64,000 nucleotides of DNA from Bacteroidales bacterium UBA6377 (GTDB taxonomy: Bacteria; Bacteroidota; Bacteroidia; Bacteroidales; UBA932): assembly GCA_002438805.1 (NCBI GenBank), contig DJQV01000002.1, positions 107,239-171,238 of the forward strand, written 5' to 3'. Under the pieces are notes generated by a model that did not search any database, was not told where the DNA came from, and saw nothing but the letters and a program-made list of their open reading frames with translations. The position numbers and the translations under genes are program-made. Positions 34,714 through 43,625 of this stretch are shown in pieces; within the stretch, counting starts at the first letter, position 1, and every line of letters begins with the position of its first letter.

Positions 34714-35755
34714 CGGTATCGGACCGGAGGTGGTGACGCAGGCCGTCAAGGCCATAGACGCGGTGTGCCGCAGATTCGGGCATGAGGTAGAGTACAAGCC
34801 GGCATATATTGGCGCCTGCGCAATTGACAAGTTCGGCTCTCCATTCCCGGAGGAGACGTTGAAGATATGTCTTAGCAGTGATGCAGTGCTGTTCGGGGCC
34901 GTAGGGGATCCGAAATATGACAATGACCCTTCAGCGAAAGTGCGCCCGGAGCAGGGACTGCTTGCCATGAGACGCGAATTGGGACTTTATGCCAACATCA
35001 GGCCAGTGGAGACGTTTCAGAGTCTGCTCGACCGCTCCCCGCTCAGGCCGGAGATAGCTGCCGGGGCAGATTTCGTATGTGTACGGGAACTTACTGGCGG
35101 AATGTATTTTGGGGACAAAGGCCGTCTTGACGGAGGTGACACCGCTTATGACACCAATATATATCATCGCTACGAGGTGGAACGCATCCTGCGCAAGGCA
35201 TATTCTCTTGCCATGATCCGCCGGCGGCATCTGACGGTAGTGGACAAGGCCAATGTGCTGGAGTCCTCAAGGCTCTGGAGGCAGGTGGCCAAGGAGATGG
35301 CGCGGGAATACCCGGAAGTCGAGACTGACTTCATGTATGTGGACAACGCCGCCATGAAACTCATCACGGGGCCGCGCTTCTTCGATGTCCTCGTCACTGA
35401 GAATACTTTTGGAGACATACTCACAGATGAGGCGAGTTGCATTTCAGGTTCTATGGGACTGCTGGCTTCGGCTTCACTCGGGGATCATACTGGCGTATAT
35501 GAGCCTATACACGGGTCTTATCCGCAGGCAGCCGGCCGGAACATAGCCAACCCGCTTGCCGCCATACTCTCTGCCGCGATGATGTTCGAGTATGCGTTCG
35601 GCCTTAAGGAAGAAGGAGCCGCAATCCGTAAAGCAGTTGCCGGGAGCATAGAGAGGGGCTTTGTCACAGAAGATCTTGCGCTTGCTCCGGCTCGTCCTCT
35701 CGGGACATCCGAAGTTGGAGACAAGGTGGCGGAATTGATAGAAAATAATGTTTAA
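34682..35755 (+). CDS. leuB: 3-isopropylmalate dehydrogenase
   Basis: NAD-dependent oxidative decarboxylation of 3-isopropylmalate. The 357-residue protein begins MKLSIAKLPGDGIGPEVV, the conserved N-terminus, so ATG 34682 inside leuD is used rather than the TTG nine bases earlier. Substrate-binding segments include RPEQGLLAMRRELGLYANIRP, the VRELTGGMYFG loop, and DKANVLESSRLW. The metal-binding Asp residues are in VTENTFGDILTDEAS. The NAD-binding GSYPQAAGRNIANP is also intact. The gene is followed by ilvE after 12 bases. Confidence 0.95.
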   Translation: MKLSIAKLPGDGIGPEVVTQAVKAIDAVCRRFGHEVEYKPAYIGACAIDKFGSPFPEETLKICLSSDAVLFGAVGDPKYDNDPSAKVRPEQGLLAMRRELGLYANIRPVETFQSLLDRSPLRPEIAAGADFVCVRELTGGMYFGDKGRLDGGDTAYDTNIYHRYEVERILRKAYSLAMIRRRHLTVVDKANVLESSRLWRQVAKEMAREYPEVETDFMYVDNAAMKLITGPRFFDVLVTENTFGDILTDEASCISGSMGLLASASLGDHTGVYEPIHGSYPQAAGRNIANPLAAILSAAMMFEYAFGLKEEGAAIRKAVAGSIERGFVTEDLALAPARPLGTSEVGDKVAELIENNV

Positions 35756-35767
35756 ATAAATTTTGAT

Positions 35768-36808
35768 ATGAACAATCTTGAATGGGAAAGTCTGGGCTTT
35801 CACTATAGGAAGACGAATGCCATTGTCTATAGCCGTTTCCGCGACGGCCAGTGGTCCGAACCGGAGATGACCGGCGATTTTGATTTTCACTTCAATGCCT
35901 TTGCCGGAGTTTTCCATTACGGAAACTCCTGCTTTGAGGGGCTCAAGGCATTCAGGGGCAGGGACGGGAAAGTCCGTCTTTTCCGGCCGGAAGAGAACGC
36001 ACGGCGTCTGCAGCGCAGTGCCGCCCGCCTCTCTATGGCATGTCCATCCGAGGAAATGTTCCTGAAGATGTGTCTCATGTGCGTGAAGGCCAACCTGGAT
36101 TTTCTTCCGCCTTATGGGCACAACGCCTCGCTCTACCTGAGACCCGTGCTTGAGGGAACAGATCCGCAGATAAGCATTGTCTCTTCAAGCGAAGTCCTTT
36201 TTGCCGTGATGTGCGTGCCCGTCGGCACCTATGCCAAGGCAGGTGCTCTCGCTCCTGTGTCCGCCGTCATTTCCCGCAATTATGACAGGGCCGCCCCGAA
36301 CGGTACAGGGTCCTATAAGATAGGCGCCAACTATGCCATGTCGCTCCACCCGTATAATCTGGCACACTCGCAGGGCTATACCGAGTTGCTCTTCCTTGAT
36401 CCGGCCACCAAGACCAGAATTGACGAGTTCGGTTCGTCCAATTTCATCGGAATCAAGGGCGACACTTACGTGACCCCGCTTTCGGACAGTGTGCTTCCGT
36501 CCATCACCAACAAGTCGCTCCGGGTGATTGCCGAGGATCTCGGGATGAAGGTGGAGATGAGGCCGGTCCCGCTGGAGGAGATTTCAGAGTTCGATGAGGT
36601 CAACGCCTGCGGCACTGCCGTGGTGATCACTCCGATATCTTCGATCGCTGACAAGCCGGTGCTTGAAGGCTCTGCCATCAGCCGAAGATGGGACATCCCG
36701 TCAGGAAGTGCCTGCGGAAAGAAGAGCCATGCCCTCTACAACAGGATACGCGGTATCCAGGATGGCATTGAGGAGGATATTCATGGCTGGTGCACAGAAG
36801 TATGTTGA
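35768..36808 (+). CDS. ilvE: Branched-chain amino-acid aminotransferase
   Basis: PLP-dependent class IV aminotransferase that makes the final step to Leu, Ile and Val. Of 346 residues, the PLP Lys lies in NGTGSYKIGANYA (about 183); the Glu that holds the PLP pyridine nitrogen is in the ELLFLDP...IDEFGSSNF region, and the ACGTAVVITPI glycine/threonine loop is present. It directly follows leuB, completing the leucine route in one operon. The end of the gene runs past the likely start of the metX-like gene. Confidence 0.93.
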   Translation: MNNLEWESLGFHYRKTNAIVYSRFRDGQWSEPEMTGDFDFHFNAFAGVFHYGNSCFEGLKAFRGRDGKVRLFRPEENARRLQRSAARLSMACPSEEMFLKMCLMCVKANLDFLPPYGHNASLYLRPVLEGTDPQISIVSSSEVLFAVMCVPVGTYAKAGALAPVSAVISRNYDRAAPNGTGSYKIGANYAMSLHPYNLAHSQGYTELLFLDPATKTRIDEFGSSNFIGIKGDTYVTPLSDSVLPSITNKSLRVIAEDLGMKVEMRPVPLEEISEFDEVNACGTAVVITPISSIADKPVLEGSAISRRWDIPSGSACGKKSHALYNRIRGIQDGIEEDIHGWCTEVC

Positions 36809-37818
36809 GACGCTGTGTCCTGAATACAGGAGCTTTCGGGTTCGAGGCCGGAGGAAGTCTTCCCGGTCTCGAACTTGTCTATCACCGCTCTGACAGGGAG
36901 TATCGCAAGGGCGAGAAGGTGGTGTGGATCTGCCATGCCCTTACCGCGAATTCTGATCCGGAAGAGTGGTGGCCGCAGATGGTAGGCCCTGGGAAACTTA
37001 TAGACCCGAAAAAGTGCTACGTAGTCTGCGTCAATATGCTTTGTTCTCCTTATGGCTCTTCCGGACCGGCTTCAGTCAATCCGGAGACGGGAAGGCCCTA
37101 TATGATGTCCTTTCCGAAGACGACCATAAGGGACATTGTCGCCGGCAACATCCTGGTCAGGAAGCATCTTGGCATAGACGGGATCGATGTCCTGATAGGC
37201 CCGTCGATCGGCGGATTTCAGGCTTATGAATGGGCCGTGACGGAGCCGGATGTGATACTCAAGGCCGTTTTTCTCGCCACCACCGACAGGTGCACCCCTT
37301 ATATGACCGCATTCAATGAGGCCCAGAGGCTTGCCATGCTTGCCGATCCGACTTTTATGGAAGCGGCTTCATTGTCCGGAGGCAGGGACGGTCTTGTCTG
37401 CGCGCGCTCTATAGCCATGCTCTCTTACAGGACTTTCGATGGGTACAACCTCACCCAGTCCGAGGCGGATCCCGATGTCCTGTTCGCCGACAGGGCCGCT
37501 TCATATCAGCGTTATCAGGGGAAGAAACTTGCCGACCGTTTCGATGCGTACAGCTATTGGTACCTGACCTGTGCCCTTGACAGCCACAATATCGGACGTG
37601 GCAGGGGAGGTGTCGAGGCGGCCCTGTCGCGTATAAAGGCCAGGAGTCTTGTAATCAATATTGACAGCGACAACCTGTTTCCGCCGCAGCCCGGGCGGCA
37701 GACGGCGTCCATGATAGCCGGGGCGGAGTATCACGAGATGAGTTCTTCTTTCGGACATGACGGATTCCTCATCGAACACGAAGTTCTCGGCGCTCTGCTG
37801 GAGCCGTTCATTCTTTAG
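36802..37818 (+). CDS. metX: Homoserine O-acetyltransferase-like protein (MetX family), N-terminus uncertain
   Basis: Alpha/beta-hydrolase acyltransferase that activates homoserine for methionine synthesis, matching the homoserine output of ThrA. Family signs are FEAGGSLPGLELVYH at the start of the fold, WICHALTANSDP, the nucleophile Ser in GPSIGGFQAYEWA, the Asp in NIDSDNLFPP and the His in SSFGHDGFLIE. ATG 36802 is the first ATG in frame (GTG 36790 also possible), but the first dozen residues are not family-like. In the neighbouring frame, ATG 36783 gives YVETLCPEYRSFR, which would join FEAGG if one G of the GGG at 36838-36840 were absent. Either the start is shortened, or there is a one-base shift. 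Confidence 0.8.
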   Translation: MLRRCVLNTGAFGFEAGGSLPGLELVYHRSDREYRKGEKVVWICHALTANSDPEEWWPQMVGPGKLIDPKKCYVVCVNMLCSPYGSSGPASVNPETGRPYMMSFPKTTIRDIVAGNILVRKHLGIDGIDVLIGPSIGGFQAYEWAVTEPDVILKAVFLATTDRCTPYMTAFNEAQRLAMLADPTFMEAASLSGGRDGLVCARSIAMLSYRTFDGYNLTQSEADPDVLFADRAASYQRYQGKKLADRFDAYSYWYLTCALDSHNIGRGRGGVEAALSRIKARSLVINIDSDNLFPPQPGRQTASMIAGAEYHEMSSSFGHDGFLIEHEVLGALLEPFIL

Positions 37819-37824
37819 CATAAA

Positions 37825-39159
37825 GTGAAGATAGAACTTGGGGGCCATTACGGCTACAGAAGACTGATTGTGTCATCTCTTCCGGGGATGGCGATGATGA
37901 TAATAGGGAGCCTTTACAGTATAGTTGACGGGCTTTTCGTGTCTAACTGTGTGGGAATCACCCCCTTTGCGGGTCTCAATCTTGTATGGCCGGCCATAAT
38001 GGTCGTCGGAGCTCTCGGGTTGATGATCGGTTCGGGAGGAAGCGCTATCGTGTCGAGGATGTTGGGGCAGGGCAATATGGACCGCGCCTGCCGCACATTC
38101 ACCTCACTGGTGGCATTCTGCATTCTGCTTGCCGTTTTTTTCGGTGCACTGATGTTTTTGCTAATGCCGAGGATTGTCCTGCTGCTCGGTGCCACTGGTG
38201 ACGAACTGATACGCAATGCTGTCCTGTACGGCCGTGTCTTTGCCGTGGGGATGCCGGCCTTCATGTTGCAGACGGCCTTCCAGCCTTTCTTCATGGTGGC
38301 GGAGAAGCCTGAACTCGGCACGGCGGTCTCGCTCGCCTGCGGGGTGACGAACATGGTGCTTGATGCCACGTTCATGGTCGTTTTTAAGATGGGTCTTTTC
38401 GGTGCTGCTCTCGCTTCGATATTGGCCTGCTGTGTCGGAGGTCTTTTCCCTCTGTGGTATTTTCTCCGCCGCAGGGAAGAGGGGCGGTTGCGGCTCACGT
38501 CTGTGAAGTTCGAAAGGCCCGTGCTCATGGAAGCATGCACCAACGGAAGTTCCGAATATGTCGGAAACATAGCTTTCAGCCTTGTGAGCATGTGCTACAA
38601 TCTCCAGTTGATGCGTCTCTATGGAGAGGGCGGGGTCGCCGCCTATTCTGTAATCATGTATATAGGATACGTGTTCGTGGCCATGTTTTCCGGATACAAT
38701 CTTACTGTTGCGCCTGTAGCGGCATATAATTATGGCGCCGGAAAGCGTGATGAGCTGCACAGTCTTCTTTGCAAGAGCCTGCGTCTACTTTTCGCCCTCG
38801 GTGTTTTGCTTGCTCTTCTTGCCGAGGTATTGGCTGCCCCGGCTGCGAGACTGTTCGTCGGATACGACCCGGGGATGTTCGCACTTACGGTCCACGCGGA
38901 GAGGATATATATGCTCAGTTTCGTGTTGACCGGTGTGACACTCTTCACTTCGGCCTGGTTTACCGGCCTTGGCAACGGTGTTGTCTCAGCTGCGCTTGCT
39001 TTCACCCGTTCAATAGTCTTTGAAATGGGCTGCGTGTTTCTGATGCCGGCCATATTCGGCCCCGACGGTATATGGTACTCGGTGATTGTGGCGGAGGCGG
39101 GCAATCTGGTGCTTTGTGCAGTGATGCTTGCACGTTTCCGCCCCCGCTATGGATATTAG
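37825..39159 (+). CDS. MATE-family efflux transporter
   Basis: A 444-residue integral membrane antiporter with about twelve hydrophobic helices in two homologous halves, using GTG as start codon six bases after metX. N-terminal segments typical of the family include GMAMMIIGSLYSIVDGLFVSN and GSGGSAIVSRMLGQGN; the second half repeats the pattern (VAPVAAYNYGAGKRDELHSLL). It is at the end of the leucine/methionine operon, so export of an amino acid or intermediate is conceivable, but MATE transporters more often export cationic compounds. The stop overlaps that of nadE. Confidence 0.85.
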   Translation: MKIELGGHYGYRRLIVSSLPGMAMMIIGSLYSIVDGLFVSNCVGITPFAGLNLVWPAIMVVGALGLMIGSGGSAIVSRMLGQGNMDRACRTFTSLVAFCILLAVFFGALMFLLMPRIVLLLGATGDELIRNAVLYGRVFAVGMPAFMLQTAFQPFFMVAEKPELGTAVSLACGVTNMVLDATFMVVFKMGLFGAALASILACCVGGLFPLWYFLRRREEGRLRLTSVKFERPVLMEACTNGSSEYVGNIAFSLVSMCYNLQLMRLYGEGGVAAYSVIMYIGYVFVAMFSGYNLTVAPVAAYNYGAGKRDELHSLLCKSLRLLFALGVLLALLAEVLAAPAARLFVGYDPGMFALTVHAERIYMLSFVLTGVTLFTSAWFTGLGNGVVSAALAFTRSIVFEMGCVFLMPAIFGPDGIWYSVIVAEAGNLVLCAVMLARFRPRYGY

Positions 39160-41075
39160 AGTCCCCACGGAGACTCGATGTCGGAAGGCATCCTCCAGTC
39201 GCCGCGGGGGGAGAGGGATACCGAGCCGACTTTAGGCCCGTCAGGGATGCAGGAGCGCTTGAACTGCTGGGTGAAGAACCTTCGCAGGAAAGTCTCCAGC
39301 CAGTGGCTCAGGGTGCTCTCGTCGTAAACGCCGTCGAACGCCTTGCGGGCAAGGAATAGCAGCTTCTCCGGCCTGTAACCGAAGCGGAAAAAGTGGTAGA
39401 GATAGAAGTCGTGCAGCTCATAAGGCCCCACGAGGTCTTCGGTCTTCTGCTTGATCTCGCCCTTCTCATCGGCCGGGATAAGTTCCGGACTGATCGGAGT
39501 ATCGGCCACGTCAAGCAGGACTTTCCTCGCTTCGCTGCCGAACCTGTTGTCGGCTGCCCATACGACGAGCGTAAGCACAAGGGTTTTCGGAATGCTCACA
39601 TTGACGGCGTACATGGACATGTGGTCTCCGTTGTAGGTGCACCATCCGAGCGCGAGTTCGGAAAGGTCTCCTGTCCCGATCACGATCCCTCCCTCCTGGC
39701 CTGCGATGTCCATAAGGATCTGGGTCCGCTCACGGGCCTGGCTGTTTTCGTAGGTGAGGTCGTGTATGCTTTCATCGTGGCCGATGTCCGTGAAATGCTG
39801 TCTGGTGGCAGGAACGATGGAAATCTCGCGGGCGGTTACGCCAAGCAGGCGCATCAGGGCAAGGGAGTTGTTGTATGTGCGACCGGTAGTGCCGAAGCCA
39901 GGCATGGTGACACACACGATGCCCTTGCGGTCAAGACCCATCTCATCGAACGCGAGGGCTGTCACGAGAAGGGCAAGGGTGGAGTCGAGCCCTCCGGAGA
40001 TCCCGATCACGGCCTTGCGGCAGCGGATGTGCTCCATTCTGGTGGTCAGGCCAGCCACCTGCTCGGACAGGATTTCCCGGCATCTTACGTTCAGCCCTTC
40101 TCCCTGCGGGACGAAAGGGTGCGGCTCGATGTATCTCAAAAGTGTCGTGTCGAAATCGGCATGGGAGGCATCTCCGGCATCGGTCAGCAGGAAATCCCCG
40201 GTATTGCCCTCAAATCGGAAAGTGGATTCCTTGGCACGGAGAGTGTCTAACTTCTCTATGTCCACGTCCGCCATGATGTAGTGAGACTCCCTTTTGTAGC
40301 GCTCGCTTTCCTGCAGGATGGTTCCACCCTCGCATATAAGGGATGAGCCTGCCCATACGAGATCCTGGGTTGACTCACCGTAACCGGAGGAACTGTAGAT
40401 GTAAGCGGCGAAAAGCCTTGAGGCTGTGGAAGAAACGAGTTGCTTGCGGTATTCGTGTTTCATCAGTACCTCGTTGCTGGCGGAGAGATTGACCAGGATT
40501 TGCGCACCGGATAGGGCGGCCCAGGTGGAAGGAGGCACCGGCGACCAGAGGTCCTGGCAGATCTCAACTCCCAGTGTGGCCTCTCCGATGCGGAAGAGCT
40601 GTCGCACGCCTAAGCGTATGCCCGTCTGTCCGGCGTAGTCCATCTCAAAACATTTGCCGTCCAGCACCCTTGCAGACTCGAACCAGCGCGGCTCGTAGAA
40701 TTCGTTGTTGCCGGCGAGGTAGGTCTTCGGAACTATGCCGAGGATCTTTCCCCGGCGGGCCACTACGGCGCAGTTGAAGAGCCTGCCACGGAATTCGACA
40801 GGTGCGCCGAAGACCAGAAGCGGCTCAAGTGCGGCGGTGCGTGAGAGGAATTCCTTCGAGGCGAGTTGTGCGTCCGAGAGGAGTTTGCGCTGCCCGAAAA
40901 GGTCGGCGCAGGTGTAGCCGGTGATGCCCAGTTCCGGGAACACCACGACGGAAGCACCGCTTTCGCTTGTCTCCATGGCCAGGTCGGCCATTTCTTCACA
41001 GTTGCTCATCGGGTTAGCCACATGAACTCTCGGCATCGCCGCCGCAACCCTTATATATCCGTAGTTGTCTTTCAT
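39156..41075 (-). CDS. nadE: Glutamine-dependent NAD+ synthetase
   Basis: Makes NAD+ from nicotinate adenine dinucleotide using glutamine. The chosen ATG gives 639 residues (MKDNYGYIRV...); a TTG seven codons upstream is less likely. The N-terminal nitrilase-type glutaminase has Glu in VFPELGITGYTC, Lys in VPKTYL and Cys in LGVEICQDLW. The C-terminal synthetase has the PP-loop SGGLDSTLALL (about 365) and GTGDLSELALGW. Two-domain length is typical. It is convergent with the MATE gene and divergent from hrpB. Confidence 0.94.
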   Translation of the reverse strand: MKDNYGYIRVAAAMPRVHVANPMSNCEEMADLAMETSESGASVVVFPELGITGYTCADLFGQRKLLSDAQLASKEFLSRTAALEPLLVFGAPVEFRGRLFNCAVVARRGKILGIVPKTYLAGNNEFYEPRWFESARVLDGKCFEMDYAGQTGIRLGVRQLFRIGEATLGVEICQDLWSPVPPSTWAALSGAQILVNLSASNEVLMKHEYRKQLVSSTASRLFAAYIYSSSGYGESTQDLVWAGSSLICEGGTILQESERYKRESHYIMADVDIEKLDTLRAKESTFRFEGNTGDFLLTDAGDASHADFDTTLLRYIEPHPFVPQGEGLNVRCREILSEQVAGLTTRMEHIRCRKAVIGISGGLDSTLALLVTALAFDEMGLDRKGIVCVTMPGFGTTGRTYNNSLALMRLLGVTAREISIVPATRQHFTDIGHDESIHDLTYENSQARERTQILMDIAGQEGGIVIGTGDLSELALGWCTYNGDHMSMYAVNVSIPKTLVLTLVVWAADNRFGSEARKVLLDVADTPISPELIPADEKGEIKQKTEDLVGPYELHDFYLYHFFRFGYRPEKLLFLARKAFDGVYDESTLSHWLETFLRRFFTQQFKRSCIPDGPKVGSVSLSPRGDWRMPSDIESPWGL

Positions 41076-41144
41076 AACATTGTCTTGATGCCGCAAAAAT
41101 AGGGATTTTTTGATGAAAGCACCGAAACTTCGTAACTTCGTGGC

Positions 41145-43625
41145 GTGAAATTGATAGAAAACAAGGCTCTTGCCTCATCGCTTCCGGCAGCGGCCATAGC
41201 TGGGCAGGTGACAGAGCGTCTGGAGAATGAGGGATGTCTGGTGGTCTGCGCCCCGCCAGGGGCGGGCAAGTCAACGGTCCTCCCTTTTGCGGTTCTGGAC
41301 GCCGTCCCGCAGGGGGAGAAGGTCCTGATGCTTGAGCCGCGCAGGATAGCGGCACGGCAGGTGGCGGAGCGGATGGCTTTCCTTGCCGGAGAGAAGCCCG
41401 GGGCGACGGTCGGCTACAGGATGCGCTTCGAAAGCAGGGTTTCCACACAGACCAGGATAGAAGTTCTTACAGAAGGGATTCTCAGCAGGATGATCATAGA
41501 CGACCCCACACTTGATGGGGTTGGGGCTGTAATATTCGATGAGTTCCATGAAAGGAGCCTTGTCGCGGACGAGGCTCTCGCACTTGTCCGGCATACCCGG
41601 GATGTGCTGCGGCCCGATTTGAAGATAGTGGTCATGTCCGCCACCATCGATGCCCGGGAAATCTGCTCCGGACTCGGTGCTGACCTTGTGGAGAGTGAAG
41701 GCCGGATGTTCCCTGTGGAAATCGTCCATTCCAGGACGGATGCGGATGAACGCAATGCGGCAGAGGCTGTCGCGGCAGCGGTCATGGCGGCGCATTCAAG
41801 GCACGAGGGCGATATTCTGGCTTTCCTTCCCGGAGAGGCGGACATACGGCGCTGTGAGGAGATTCTCGGCCCGGCGTTGGGAACGACACGTGTTTTTCCC
41901 CTGTACGGGATGCTTTCACCTGATGAGCAGCGCTCTGCTATTGCCCCGAGCCGTGAGGGGGAGAGAAAGGTGGTGCTGGCTACCCCGATCGCCGAGACGT
42001 CCATCACCATAGAAGGGGTGCGTGTCGTAGTTGATTCTGGACTGTGCCGGAAGATGGTGTATGACCCGCAGAGCGGGCTGAGCCGCCTGGAGACGGTAAG
42101 GATAAGCAAGGACATGGCTTCCCAGCGCTCCGGGCGTGCTGGCCGCGTAGCTCCCGGTGTCTGCTACAGGCTATGGAGTCTTGCCACAGAAAAACTGATG
42201 GCCGAGAACCGCAGGCCGGAGATTCTTGAGGCTGACCTCGCGCCGCTGCTGCTTGATATCCTCTCATGGGGCGGTGCCGGGATTGGGGAACTTCCCTGGT
42301 TGACCGCGCCTCCTGCCTACGGTGTGGAGCAGGCGTCGAGATTGCTTGAGACGCTGGGTGCTGTGGATGCAGACGGAAAACTAACCCAGTATGGCAGGAA
42401 AATGGCCGCATATCCATGTCATCCCCGTCTTGCAAACATGTTCCTGCGGGCCGCTTCCTCCGAAGACAAGGCCCTGGCAGCTGATATCGCCGCTCTTCTT
42501 GAGGATAAGGACCCGCTTCCGGAAGCGGGTGCGGATATAAATCTCAGGCTCGCGGCCTTGTATTCAGCCCGTGGAGCAAGGTGGACGCGTATCTGTCGGG
42601 CCGCCGAGCAGTACAGGCGTCTTGCTGGTGCAGGGAAGGCCAGCCCATCGCAAGATCCGTATTCCGCAGGTGCTCTGATTGCTGCAGCATATCCGGAAAG
42701 GGTTGCGAAAGCGGTGCCGGGTTCTCTCGGTGAATTAGCCCTCGCCGGTGGCGGAAGGGCCTTTGTCGAACGAACCGACCCGCTCGCCTCTTGCGAGTAT
42801 CTGGCTGTAGCCTCGATGAACTCATCCAAAGAGCGCGCCGGTCGCATATTTCTGGCGGCTCCTGTACATCCGGATGATCTGCTGCCGCTTGCCCGTCAAT
42901 ATGACAACCTGTCATGGAATCCGGCCCGCAAGGCTGTCGTGGCAAGTTCACAGATGCGCCTCGGCTCGCTTGTGCTGGCGGAAAAACCCCTAAATGGCGT
43001 GCCGCGCGAAAGAGTATTGTCTATAATATGTGAGGCCGCACAGAAAGAGGGACAGAGCATGTTTGAGTTCTCGGAAGATGTCCTTGACTATCAGCGTCGT
43101 GTGGCATTCGTCGCTTCGCGGCATCCCGAGATAGAATTGCCGGAACTTGACACTGCTTCTGTGCTGGGGATGGTGGAGGAGTGGCTTCCGGCATTTGCCG
43201 GGCGTGCAAGTTCGGCGGTGGAACTCAAGAAGATAGATATGGTACAGGTGCTCCGCTCTCTGCTCTCATACAGTCAGCAGGAGGCTGTGGACCGTCTGGC
43301 CCCGTCCCATCTGGAAGTCCCGACCGGCAGCAGGATACGGCTCGAATACCGCCAGGGAGCGGAGGCCCCGGTGCTCCGTGTGCGTCTTCAGGAATGTTTC
43401 GGTCTGACGGACACCCCGAGGGTGGACGGAGGTCGCGTGCCGGTGCTGATGGAGCTTCTGTCTCCCGGCTACAAGCCGGTCCAGCTCACTTCGGATCTGC
43501 GGAGTTTCTGGGGCGGAACCTATTTCGAGGTGCGCAAGGAACTGCGTCGCCGCTATCCGAAGCATTCATGGCCTGACGACCCTCTGGCAGCGGAGGCGGT
43601 AAGGGGAGTGCGGCGTGCGAAGTGA
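41145..43625 (+). CDS. hrpB: ATP-dependent helicase HrpB
   Basis: An 826-residue DEAH-box RNA helicase family protein starting at GTG 41145; the ATG at 41112 runs into a stop after eleven codons. Motifs: Walker A PPGAGKST (about 36-43), DEFHE, SATID, TSITIEGV and QRSGRAGR, then the HrpB-specific C-terminal region (about 470-826) including the FWGGTYFEVRKELRRRYPKHSWPDDP terminus seen throughout the family. HrpB in enterobacteria has no firmly known substrate. It ends one base before the stop of the convergent outer-membrane protein gene. Confidence 0.93.
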   Translation: MKLIENKALASSLPAAAIAGQVTERLENEGCLVVCAPPGAGKSTVLPFAVLDAVPQGEKVLMLEPRRIAARQVAERMAFLAGEKPGATVGYRMRFESRVSTQTRIEVLTEGILSRMIIDDPTLDGVGAVIFDEFHERSLVADEALALVRHTRDVLRPDLKIVVMSATIDAREICSGLGADLVESEGRMFPVEIVHSRTDADERNAAEAVAAAVMAAHSRHEGDILAFLPGEADIRRCEEILGPALGTTRVFPLYGMLSPDEQRSAIAPSREGERKVVLATPIAETSITIEGVRVVVDSGLCRKMVYDPQSGLSRLETVRISKDMASQRSGRAGRVAPGVCYRLWSLATEKLMAENRRPEILEADLAPLLLDILSWGGAGIGELPWLTAPPAYGVEQASRLLETLGAVDADGKLTQYGRKMAAYPCHPRLANMFLRAASSEDKALAADIAALLEDKDPLPEAGADINLRLAALYSARGARWTRICRAAEQYRRLAGAGKASPSQDPYSAGALIAAAYPERVAKAVPGSLGELALAGGGRAFVERTDPLASCEYLAVASMNSSKERAGRIFLAAPVHPDDLLPLARQYDNLSWNPARKAVVASSQMRLGSLVLAEKPLNGVPRERVLSIICEAAQKEGQSMFEFSEDVLDYQRRVAFVASRHPEIELPELDTASVLGMVEEWLPAFAGRASSAVELKKIDMVQVLRSLLSYSQQEAVDRLAPSHLEVPTGSRIRLEYRQGAEAPVLRVRLQECFGLTDTPRVDGGRVPVLMELLSPGYKPVQLTSDLRSFWGGTYFEVRKELRRRYPKHSWPDDPLAAEAVRGVRRAK

